A DNA stretch of 64,000 nt from Terfezia claveryi (taxonomy: Eukaryota; Ascomycota; Pezizomycetes; Pezizales; Pezizaceae). Location: the NCBI GenBank assembly GCA_015179025.1, contig WHUX01000060.1:186001-250000 (forward strand), written 5' to 3'. The notes under the pieces are model-generated. The model was not told the DNA's origin, made no database searches, and was given only the letters and a program-made list of their open reading frames with translations. This document shows, piece by piece, positions 33,601 to 43,001 of this stretch. Positions within the stretch are counted from its first letter, which is position 1; every line of letters begins with the position of its first letter. The position numbers were made by a program, and so were the translations under genes.

Positions 33601-34594
33601 GGATCGGCTGACGAAGATGAGGCATGTCATACCTTGTCGGGACACCTGTTCTGCTCCGGAGTTGGCCAACCTCTACCTCAACAATGTGTTCCGGTATCAC
33701 GGGCTCCCCGAATCCATCGTGTCTGACCGTGGCCCTCAGTTCACCTCGGACTTTTGGAGAGCCTTCTGCGAGCTGCTGGGGATCAAAGTGCGTTTGTCAA
33801 CGGCATATCACCCCCAGACAGACGGCCAATCGGAGAAGATAAATGCTATTATGGAGCAATATCTGTGGGCCTTCGTTGATTACCAGCAGGATAACTGGGT
33901 TTCGTTGCTGGCCACCTGCGAATTCGCTGCGAACAACCAGTTCTCGGAATCCTCTAAAACCTCGCCTTTCCTGGCTAACTATGGTTGGCACCCCTGGTTC
34001 GTGGAGGCCCTGGCACCCCTGCAAAAAGCCTACCCCCCAGCTAAGGAGTTCGCGGTTGGAATCGCTGAACTCTACCGTACCCTGAAAGCTGAGCTGGGAT
34101 ATGCGCAGGCCAGGCAAGCGGAGTATGCCAATGGATCACGGTTGCCAGCCCCCAGATACCAGCCAGGAGACAAGGTGTGGCTCTCTAGTCGGCACTTCCG
34201 GACAGAACGACCTTCTCGTAAACTGGATCATAAGTTCCTGGAGCCTTATGAGGTATTAGGGAATGTGGGCACTCACACCTACCGGTTGAAGTTCCCTAAA
34301 GATATCAAACGCCACCCGGTCGTTCACGTCTTGGAGATCGAACCAGCCGCCAACGATCCCTTCCCCGGGCAAAAGCACCCCCCACCCCCTCCCGTAGTGA
34401 TTGCAGGTGAAGAGGAGTGGGAGGTTGAGGAGGTACTGGACTCCAGAAAATGCTATGGGTGAGTTCAGTATAAGGTCAAGTGGGTAGAGAATGAGGAGAC
34501 TACCTGGCAACCCACAGAGGACTTGGAGAATGCACAGGATTTGGTTACTCTGTTCCACCAGCAGTACCTCAGGAAGCCTTGCCCAGTCGACTGA
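30567..34594 (+). pseudogene. pol of second gypsy element
   Basis: The protease (ALIDCGTSGIAF, about 30849-30884) is in one frame. RT onwards is in another, the switch falling in a CCCCCGTTCC-rich Pro repeat (31280-31345). From about 31350 to 34594 one frame carries RT ([27 protein letters not shown], about 32069), RNase H (ETDASDYVS), the integrase finger (HHDTLVAGY...CHVCKRAK) and DDE core (IDFVMGLPE, SDRGPQFT, QSEKINA). It ends with a chromodomain split by a stop. Stops: TAG 31763, 32192, 32303, 32921, 33431 and TGA 34460. Several fall where the family has Gln (FHV-stop-KVKYLG, DV-stop-AFLGF). This copy cannot make functional Pol. Confidence 0.85.
32976..33125 (+). repeat. 24-bp coding minisatellite in pol
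   Basis: Tandem GATGCGGAAGCTGAAGCTGA-GGCT units encode (DAEAEAEA)n between RNase H and integrase. About six units; the last ones are irregular. It creates a highly acidic linker of about 50 residues. Confidence 0.8.
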
Positions 34595-34757
34595 GGTCGT
34601 GACTTTGCATCCTTGTTGTTATTTCTATTCTTGTTGTTTGGAGTTGGGGTTCTTGTCCTTGCTCTTGTTGTTGTTGTTGTTGTTTTCTGTGTTGATTTTG
34701 CCAGTTATCGTGCCCAGGCCTCCTAGTCGCTGGAGCTCCAGCCTAAAGGGGGGATAG

Positions 34758-35280
34758 TGTTACAACCGTATTCTTAGTCTTGTTTTGACACTTGAACAGG
34801 CTTGTTCGGGTGTCGTCGATGGGTGATTGTTATCTTAGCTTCCGAGATAGGAATCTCGGGAAGCTTATTCCTTCCACGGCCTTGGCCTGAAATCATGTAT
34901 ATATATCTTCGTCCCTCCGCCCTCTCGTTGGATCCCTATCCAACGTCTTATATATCTAATACAGGGCCTTGCTTCTCTCCACGTTGGTGCATCTCCCTTG
35001 TGCACCTCCTTGCCTTGCCTCGCCTTGTCTCTGCAGCCCAGCTGCCTCCCTTGACATACGCGGCAACTGCTTCCGCGTGTCTTGTGTCCCTTGCCCTCTG
35101 CCTCTCTTGCCTCTTGCCCTTGCCCCCGTCCCAGCCTTCCCCTATCACACACGTAGCGCTCCTACGTGTGCAATCTCCTTGTCCACTGCCTAGGCGTACC
35201 CCTTGGTCACCACGTCCCCCGTGCCTCGTCCACTGCCTAGGCGTACCTCTTGGTCGCCATGTCCCCCGAGCCTCGTTACA
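34758..35280 (+). repeat. 3' LTR of second gypsy element
   Basis: 523 bp, partner of 29021-29496. CACTGCCTAGGCGTACC...GCCTCGTC is present twice in tandem (about 35183-35276) but once in the 5' LTR. Confidence 0.85.
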
Positions 35281-35937
35281 TATAGAATAGAAGGTGAAGG
35301 TGTATAGAATATAGAAGATATAGAAGTTGTATTAGATGAATAGGTAAAGAGGCTATAGAAAATATAAAAGGCTAAGGAAAATTTAAATATTAAACAACTA
35401 GCTGATATAGTCCAAAAGTTTAAAATAGCTAAATTATATATAATTAGTACTAAACAATAGTAACTTTCTATATAGTTCTATACCTATACATTGTATTCTA
35501 ATATAAATATAGATATTAAGTTAAGGTGCTGGCACTATATAAGCTTGTAAGTTTATGATATCTATAGGTAGAGGGGTTATACTGAGAGAGAGGGACAATT
35601 ACATCCCTTTCGAGGTGGATTGATATATATAATGGCTTCATATAAATTATTCAACTAGCTAGTATGCATATATTGTAGAGCATATTCAAGAGTATCAGGA
35701 AACAATTTACCCAGTCTATAGAGGAAGTATAGCCAGCGTAGTATCTCGAGATATATGTCATAGCAGAGGTAATTGATATGAATCATACATCCACTATAGA
35801 TTATAGCTAGGCTAAAAACTGTATGTAGTGCCTTAGCTGTATTGGACTAAAATTGCAGCCAATAAGCTTCATAGACATTTGTAATAGATTCAATCACGCA
35901 CTGAAAATCTATGGCTTACATAAACTTCTGGTATAGT

Positions 35938-35966
35938 AGTAGTCTCCAACCAGACTAAGTAGTCTC
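35938..35966 (-). repeat. Ultra-short insertion, 11 bp, perfect 9-bp TSD
   Basis: AGTAGTCTC at 35938-35946 and 35958-35966 (9/9) flank CAACCAGACTA (35947-35957). Confidence 0.85.
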
Positions 35967-36015
35967 ATGCCAGAGGTAGTCTCGATCAACAAATATATTA
36001 AGCTGGTTACTACGA

Positions 36016-36044
36016 GGCTACCCGCAACCAGACTAGGCCAACCC
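36016..36044 (-). repeat. Ultra-short insertion, 11 bp, degenerate TSD
   Basis: CAACCAGACTA (36025-36035) lies between GGCTACCCG and GGCCAACCC. The flanks match at six of nine positions. Confidence 0.5.
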
Positions 36045-36426
36045 ACAATACCGGCAACGCAATTGTGCGTATACCGTATGTGTGCATGACAGGTCTTGGG
36101 TATTCAATTAATAAATTTGCGTTTTGGCCGGAAACAGCTAGACCAACATATTGTGGCGTCCGCACTAGATACATATCACGCAAATGCGTAAATTTAATAT
36201 TGAGTACCCTTAATACTTGTTCATTTTCAAAGGCATCGTGCCTACACTTAGGGCTGCCCGTCCTTCTCACTCTAACACTGCTCCATCTCAGTATTTCTCC
36301 ACTGTCATAAAGATTTGGTACATCTCTATCTTTCTATCACCTCTTTCTCACTATTCCCTCTACATCACCTTCAACTCCATCTCACTATTGCTCAACTTCA
36401 AGATACCTTACTCTCCTAAAGTCGAT

Positions 36427-37701
36427 ATGTATTCACGGTATACTTTATCCCTCACCATAGCTTCGTTGGAATGCAATGCTAACTGATAAAACAATAGCCT
36501 CAGCTTGTTCAGAAGGGGGTTTACACCACTGGCATTAGCCCTCAATAATGGATCAGCATCATCTATACGTATCCACAAGAGTATTATAATTAGGCCTTTT
36601 GCTCTATCGGCTGTTATGCGCCAAATTCCCTCCATGACCAATAGCCCAGAGCTCAACCGCATACAAGAAATCAAGCCTTCATTTAAAAATGAGTTCTCGG
36701 CTGAATCACCAGGAACCTTCTGCGATAAATTCATACAAGCACTGGGTGAAGCAGAATTGATAGTGTCCGTCAATGGCAGGGAGATCCTAAAGGATTTACT
36801 AAAGGATATCCCCCTAATGGCTCTAACTGTCACTGCCCAAGAATTACTACTAAAGCGTCTCGGGAAGCTTCCACAGAAACAGCGACCGGAGGGGATCTAC
36901 TATGTCGAACACACCGAATGGAAGAATAACAATTATATCACAGGGGATCTCTTACTACCACTTCGTGAAACAAAATCATTTGAGGTGTCTGAAAATTCGG
37001 AGGAGCCTGAAGATTTGGATGACGTTGAGGAAAGAGATCTTCTGTATGAAATAATCCTTACCCTAGTGGAAGCAGGTTTACTATTGAACTCATCCGTCAA
37101 ATCATACACTGGGAATAAGGTAATTGCATCTGGAACGCTGGACAGGATTATCTACGCCAGATTTGGGGCCAAGGGTGAACGAGGACGGATCTCCCTTGAC
37201 ACGGGAATCATCACTCGTATCATCGAGGACCCATCAGAGAAATTCTGCCCCTATTTGAGAGAGGTATTGCAGAATAACGACGTTGCCACCCTTGAAGGAA
37301 ACATATACGAGTATGTGTGGTCGAGAAAGACTACACTCTCGGGCTGGACCCCAGCCCGGGCCCGCGCAGCTCTTCTTGAGAGAGGCGTTACAGTGATCCC
37401 GGCATCAGGCATGAATTTGCAGAAAGCGACAAATCGATGCCAGGAGGTGCTCCAAAAGATGGCCAAGAGAAAGGGGCTCTTCGACTTGGTGCCGGGGAGG
37501 AACATATATACTGTCTATCATCATTTGCAGAAAATGAACCTTGATCTCCTTCTCATCATCCAAGCACATCTGCTCGGACGTAGCCTCGTCACATACGACA
37601 CAAAAATGTTGGAGGAGTATGAGTCGGATTTTCATTACTATGGCATCTGTGCCTACTCCGTAGAAGAAGGAAGGGAAATATTTCCTGGAATGAAGTTTTA
37701 A
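36427..37701 (+). CDS. PIN-like family protein, copy 2 (all acidic positions kept)
   Basis: A conserved exon of 11 nt (36427-36437) is joined over a 66-bp intron (36438-36503; GTATAC...GCTAAC...CCTCAG) to 36504-37701, giving 402 residues. The first 45 residues are Arg/Ser-rich without acidic residues and look like a mitochondrial presequence. Residues about 60-200 form a helical N-terminal domain I do not recognise. Residues about 230-395 resemble a PIN domain. Asp236 lies in SLDTGIITRIIE, Glu268/273 in VATLEGNIYEYVWS, Asp351 in NLDLLLIIQAHL and Asp369 in SLVTYD. The 37- and 18-residue spacings fit the VapC type. PIN domains are usually Mg-dependent RNases; the role here is unknown. Two paralogues lie at 5528 and 40055. 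Splice-site choice rests on agreement between the three copies. Confidence 0.65.
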
Positions 37702-38371
37702 TCCTGGTGGGGATTTGGCATGTACAATTACATAACACAGCTACTACAATTCAATTGCAACTACACTCCTTGTTATACCGAACCTCGCTATAGCGGATCC
37801 CTTGGTATACCGGACGGCTCAAGTCAAAATTTTCCATTTCTAACCATATTTAGGTGAGGCATCTACAGCGTCCAACGGTACAACTGGTCAGACTGGACAG
37901 CTAACCTAGAGGGCCAAGGTCGGCGTGGGATGTAAGATTACGAGGTTATGCAGCGAAGGAATCTTGAAGAGAATTGCGCGTGTATATTCGAATAATAGCA
38001 GAGTGATCTTAGGTATCGCTATAGGCTTATTGCTATGGTCCTAGTACTCTATAGAAGAAATCCCACAATCCAGCGACGAATTCCTGCTCTTTTATCCTTC
38101 TGTGCTTTCGCCCGTTTTGCCATTTTTGCCCGTCTTCAGGTTGTTTTGCCCAATTTGCCATTCCCGGACTCGTGCATATTCCCGTGATATTTACCGGGAT
38201 TGTTCCACGTGAGAGTATTCCTACAGCTTTGGAAGTCAAATATCAATAATTCAGAAAAGTCAGTGCACGGCGAATATGTAAATTGAAATTGGATTGGATG
38301 TTGAGCGCTTGACCGTGTATAGTCAAGTTAACCTTGCCAGGTTAGCTGACGGTTGTACCGTCAGACGCTGT

Positions 38372-38462
38372 ACAGTACCGTAGTACTTAGAGCCTCTACG
38401 AGGTGCTTGTGCCAACCGGACTATACTTAGAGGTCGTAGTGCCAACCAGACTACCGGTACCG
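38372..38462 (-). repeat. Ultra-short insertion nested inside another
   Basis: The inner 31-bp copy (38393-38423, ending CCAACCGGACTA) is flanked by TACTTAGAG at 38384-38392 and 38424-38432 (9/9). Around it lies an older copy. Its distal part is TAGTACTTAGAG (38381-38392) and its constant end is GTGCCAACCAGACTA (38439-38453). The outer flanks are ACAGTACCG (38372-38380) and CCGGTACCG (38454-38462), a 7/9 match. Removing the inner insert and one TACTTAGAG leaves an outer insert of 33 bp. Confidence 0.8.
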
Positions 38463-39565
38463 TAGTACGGTAATTGGCAATTAACGCCCCTCCCTATATT
38501 TAGAGTTCTTGGGTGCGCTAGGTGTCTCAGTGCACAGACGGAAGCTTGATTTTTCAGGACAAGATGATAACTTCTAACGCTATGGCATTCTTTCCTTTGT
38601 ACCTAACTACATATGTAGATGGCGTTGCATATGTACTTAAGATATATGTAGAATAGTACTCCGTGGCATAGAGCCTCTAAATATTGGGGGGGGGGGGCGT
38701 TATGTGGTACATACTTGCTATACTGGTAAGGGGTTACAGGGATTGTTACAGGGATTATTACAGGTAAATGTAATTGCTATCACGGAATGATAACAGTAGT
38801 AAACAGCACAATAGCATAGAACAGAATACAAAATAGTGCAATCACTAAATGGAACAGCTACAGAACAAAACAGTAGAACATAATCCACACTTATAGACGT
38901 TGAGATGAGCATACAGCCGGTGAAAACCAATCAGTAATAGAGCGCTGAACACGAGTCTCATGCATATTGCGAGTAAGAGCTTGCTCAAGATGATGCAGTT
39001 GATAGCAAGATATTCCTCTGAAACTACCGTAGCGTGTCTAAAACCTCAATCCAAATCAACGAGTACCTACGGTATAGATACCATTTGCATACTGTTGCTG
39101 AGATTGATGACGACAATGCATTTAACATTAGTGCCCTTGCCTTTTGCATTCTGGGTTCTTTGTTTTTTTCCAATCCGCCTTATGAAATGAATCTTGTATT
39201 GCTGCATTAGACATCTTAATATGCAATCGTGTTTGCGTCCTGTGCGTCCAGACGCACCTCATGGACTTATTTGACCATATTAAAAGTCTTATATCTCCAT
39301 GGGGTGATTCCATTGAGAAATGAGTGAGGAAGTCGATTTCGAAGGTATATATCTCTTGCTCGATTCATTAAGTTGATAAGTTTCTCGTCGGTTGATTTGC
39401 GGGCGGGCCAATGTCATCGAGTTCCCCAAGACTGACAAGAGGAAGCTTCGAGAAGTCCACCTACCATTTTCGATGCCTAATTCTGCGAAATGCAGAAACC
39501 TAACCTGGGAGCTTCTGCTTATTGCCATTTCCGAGCGGATGCATATGTGTTTACGCCAGGGAGGA

Positions 39566-39608
39566 AGGCTCAAGTAGTCTCGGTCAGACCCTCTACGAGG
39601 GGCTCAAG
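39566..39608 (+). repeat. Ultra-short insertion, 25 bp variant, 8/9 TSD
   Basis: AGGCTCAAG (39566-39574) and GGGCTCAAG (39600-39608) flank a 25-bp insert that begins TAGTCTCGGTCAGAC and ends CCTCTACGAG. It keeps both ends of the long form but has a different middle. Confidence 0.7.
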
Positions 39609-39814
39609 GATCTTTGTGAGCCGGCCAGGAGGAACGAAGGAAACAAGGGAGGAGCTATGGCTTAACAAGAGGCAAGAGGAAAAAAAATAATGAGAATAAA
39701 TAATGGAACCCATTAAATGGAAACTACCCCAAAATGGAACCCCCCTTTACAAAACAAGTTAGCCTGAATAAAAAAATGCAGCAGGGCAGCGCTAAGCAAG
39801 TTACCAATCCGCAT

Positions 39815-39845
39815 CATACAAAAACCAGACTTACTAGATACAAAA
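39815..39845 (-). repeat. Ultra-short insertion, 13 bp variant, 8/9 TSD
   Basis: CATACAAAA (39815-39823) and GATACAAAA (39837-39845) flank ACCAGACTTACTA. The constant end is altered (TAGTAAGTCTGG). Confidence 0.5.
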
Positions 39846-40054
39846 CGTCAGGGCACGAGATCATGAATTACCCTATACGGCTAGTGTGAAGTAGATACAT
39901 AAGTCTGTATACATATTATCTAGCTTATTCAATTCATCCCACAAACCACATCTCAGTCTTACCCCCTCGACCTCACGATAACCGCCTTCTTACTTATTCC
40001 CTCAACCTCAACTTTAGTCCACTCCACGATATATTTTACTCTCCGAAGGTCGAT

Positions 40055-41312
40055 ATGTATTCACGGTATGCTTTAGGCCTCACCATAGCCTTGTTGGAGT
40101 GCAATGCTAACTGACACAAGCCTCAGCTCATTGGGGAAGGGGATTGGGTTTAGAAGGCGATTTACACCACTGGCATTTGCCCTAAATACAACATCAGCAT
40201 CATCCACATGTGCCCACCGGAATATGAAGGTCAGGCCTTTTGCTCTATCGGCTATTATGCACCAAATCCCCTCCGAACTGCCCTTGCCCTACAGCCCAAA
40301 GGTTAGCCACGGACAGGAAATCAAGCCTGCATTTGGAAATGTGACCTCAGCTGAGCAACCAGAAACTTTCGCGGGCAAATTCTTGCAAATGTTAAAGGAG
40401 GCAAACGTGATAGTGTCTGTCCGTGGCAAGGAGGTCCTGAAGGAAGTGTTAAGGGAGGTTCCCCCAGTGGCCCTAACTCTCACTGCCCAAGGGCTGGTAC
40501 TGGAGCATCTAGAGGAGCTTCCAACCAATATGCCGAACGTAGACGGACAGAACGAAGAAGACCGATATCGGGAAATACGTTATATTGCAAGCGATCTCTT
40601 TCAGAAGCTTTTGGAAGCAAAATCATTTGAGCATGCCGTTGGGGTGGCCATGAAACAGTCTCCGGAGCTGCTTGGAGAAAGTGATCTCTATCAAATAATC
40701 TTTGAGCTAGTGAGGGCACATTTACTAGTATACCCAACCTGCAAAGAAGTATTTCTAGGTTTTCCAATTGGGAGTGGCCCAATTAACAGGAACGAGATTC
40801 AGGACGCCCAATTTGGGGCCAATGGTAAACGAGGGCGGATCTCAATTAACACAGGAATCATCGCTCGAATCATTGAGTGCCGAAAGGAGAACTTCTCTCC
40901 CTTTTTGAGAAACCTCTTGCAGCATAACGACGTTGCCACCCTTGAAGGAAATTTATACGAGTATATGTGGTCGAGAAGAACTATACTCTCGGGCTTGACC
41001 CCAGCCATGGCCCGCACTACTCTTCTTGAGAAAGGTGTTGACGTGATCCGGGAATCAGCAGTGAAGGTGGAGAAGGCGACAAATATATGCTACGAATTGC
41101 ACAAAGAGATGGCTAGTATAATGAGGCCACGGAAAGGTTTGCACAATACGAGCCTTGATCTTCATCTCACCGTCCAAGCCCATCTGCAGGGGCGTACCTT
41201 AGTGACGAACGATTACAGATTTTTGATGGAGTGGGAGTACTTGTTCTATAAACATGGCATCCATGCCTACTCGCTGAACGGAAGGACAATTTTTGAAGGA
41301 ATGGACGTTTAA
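40055..41312 (+). CDS. PIN-like family protein, copy 3 (first Asp replaced by Asn)
   Basis: Exons 40055-40065 and 40127-41312 (intron 61 bp, GTATGC...GCTAAC...CCTCAG) give 398 residues. It shares the Arg-rich start (MYSR...FRRRFTPLAFALN), the helical N-terminal domain and the PIN-like C terminus with copy 2. In that C terminus RISINTGIIARIIE has Asn where copy 2 has Asp. Glu in VATLEGNLYEYMWS, Asp in SLDLHLTVQAHL and Asp in TLVTND are kept. Loss of the first acidic residue normally weakens or abolishes PIN nuclease activity, so this copy may be non-catalytic. It lies 2.35 kb downstream of copy 2 in the same orientation, consistent with local duplication. Confidence 0.65.
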
Positions 41313-42117
41313 AATTACCACAATTGCAACTCCTTAAAATCTCAAGAGTCAGCATAAGCATAATCAAAAACAACTACCAGACTAATCCAACATGAGCACT
41401 GAATATCAATCACTAGGAGACTGTATTTGCTCATTCCAATGATCCCCATTCACGCAAAAAAAGATGTGTACAGTAAAACGGTACCAGTGAAGCATAGAAC
41501 ATAAAAAGGGACAGTGCTTTTTCCATTTGAAGCAGTGCCTAAGTGGTCTTGATGCTTGGTAGAAGGTACCGTAAACTGACCGTTGTCTTTGAAAGCCATA
41601 AATGTGTTGTGTATTTTAAGCCCAGCACATTGCGACTTACATTAGAGGATTTTGTACACATTTAAGCACGACAGGGCTAGCTTAGACGTAGTTCAATTTT
41701 GCAACAATAAAAATACATACAAACATCCAATAATAATATTAATCCGGTATTAGTAAGGAATAGAGTTCGTATGCATGAACAAAAGTTATCCTCAGGTGTA
41801 GTTTCGGTATAGCGATCACCGTTTTGTATGCAAAGTTGTATAAGCTTCAATTTAAGCTCGGGGTATAGCATATTTTTTTTCGCTCAGATTGGCTCTGTTC
41901 TTGCTGTTCTTCCAATGTATTATGGTGAAGTTCGGACATTTTGATATGTGTCGTCGTGGTATTTTTGGTTTGTTTACATCCTTTGATAGTCTAACTGACA
42001 GACTTGGAGGAGGACTGTCAAAATGCACGAGCATGGGTTGTGCAGACAGGCTAGCCTACTTAGTAACGTTGCTGTGGAAACAAAACTAAATCTCGACAGA
42101 CATAATGACTGACCAGG
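41313..42117. other. Non-coding stretch
   Basis: No supportable gene. ACCAGACTA at 41376-41384 resembles the ultra-short insertion end but lacks a flanking duplication. Confidence 0.45.
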
Positions 42118-42262
42118 GTGTATTAGTGGTAGTCAAATGGGAAAAAGAAGAAACAGAAGCTCTAAAATAAAGCTGGATGGAGGACAATCTTGAAGTTATG
42201 AAAGGCAAGCAAGCGTTTTGGTATAAGCAAGTAAAAGATGAACTTGTCAATATCCTCTAGAG
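42118..42262 (+). pseudogene. Fragment of a Myb/SANT- or MADF-like DNA-binding domain
   Basis: In one frame, VKWEKEETEAL is followed by a stop and then SWMEDNLEVMKGKQAFWYK-QVKDELVNIL, ended by a TAG. The pattern W-x3-E-x3-L-x3-W(M)-x2-N...G-K-x3-W-x4-K-x2 is typical of trihelix/Myb-like domains found with fungal DNA transposons. It is a short relic, perhaps tied to the inverted-repeat element just downstream. Confidence 0.4.
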
Positions 42263-42444
42263 AAGGTCGTGATAGTAATCAGCTGATGAATGAAACCTAG
42301 GCTCATCTTGGAGTATTTCCTCAATAACTGCAGTTTCGAGATCGTTAAGATTCAGGCTTTTTCAGTATAATGAGGCATATTGATAGCTGATATGTTGGGC
42401 ATCACGATTAACATCAATAAATATTTTTTCAAATTACAGAGGAC

Positions 42445-43001
42445 TCTCGATACAAGCATATCGTTCGGACCGGGAGAAGTATGCTTGTAACCAATATATG
42501 CTTATAGCAAGAGAAAATAGGTAAGTATGGAATAAATCTAACTAGCGGTAGGAAATATTGTGGAATAGGCTTATAAATATAAGCAGAGTATATATATACA
42601 AGAAATATCACAAACGAGAGTAGGTGTGGAGACAGGAATGTCAAGGAGGCAGCGGAGGCGCCTCCGGGAGCCACCAGACCTGCGCTGAATATGCCTGACG
42701 CTGTTGGACAACCGAAGATTTGGAACAAGAGGCCATTGTTTTCACAGTTGTTATCGCAGTATGTGATTCAGTTGTTATCGCAGATGTATGTGTGATTCTG
42801 CAGATTGACTCTGGAGATGCAATCAGAGTAATTTCTTATCGATAAGTACCTGTTTGTGGTTTAGCGCTTCTCTCGATACAAAGCATATGTATGGTGACTA
42901 AGCGAAAAAAATAAGTATCCAAAATATGCTTATTAAACTAAGTATGTGGGAGTATGCTTGTAACCAAATATATGCTTATATCCGGTATGCTTGTATCGAG
43001 A
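42445..43001. mobile_element. Inverted-repeat element, 557 bp
   Basis: TCTCGATACAAGCATA at 42445-42460 faces a perfect 16-bp complement at 42986-43001. Subterminal AGTATGCTTGTAACCAA-TATATGCTTATA occurs near both ends in the same orientation (about 42479 and 42953). Another TCTCGATACAAAGCATA lies at about 42871. There is no transposase and no clear target duplication (flanks GGAC and CCTG). Confidence 0.5.

Larger units (their letters stand above)
29021..35280 (+). mobile_element. Ty3/gypsy chromovirus with stop-riddled frames
   Basis: The 5' LTR (29021-29496, 476 bp) and 3' LTR (34758-35280, 523 bp) are flanked by TATAG at 29016-29020 and 35281-35285. The 3' LTR is longer by a 47-bp tandem duplication. 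The purine tract AAAGGGGGGA lies at about 34745-34754. Gag, protease, RT, RNase H, integrase and chromodomain are all recognisable. They are punctured by at least ten TAG/TGA codons that mostly replace expected Gln or Arg. Confidence 0.92.
35281..36426. other. AT-rich then ordinary non-coding DNA; upstream region of copy 2
   Basis: 35281-35640 continues the AT-rich DNA seen at 28331-29020. After that come two ultra-short insertions (35947, 36025). From about 36240 comes a pyrimidine-rich stretch like those upstream of 5528 and 40055, probably promoter and leader of the gene at 36427. Confidence 0.5.
37702..40054. other. Non-coding stretch between family copies 2 and 3
   Basis: No supportable gene. 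It holds ultra-short insertions at 38381-38453 (nested pair), 39575 and 39824, and a run of ten G at about 38688. At 37770-37830 there is a short pogo-like fragment (TATACCGAACCTCGCTATAG). The last 150 bp resemble the leader regions of the other two family copies. Confidence 0.5.

Noticed and set aside
37770..41820. Possible pogo-like element bounded by TATACCGAACCTCGCTATAG (37775) and CGGTATAGCGATCACCG (41803)
   Set aside because: The ends match only over about eight bases, the span would enclose family copy 3, and there is no target duplication.
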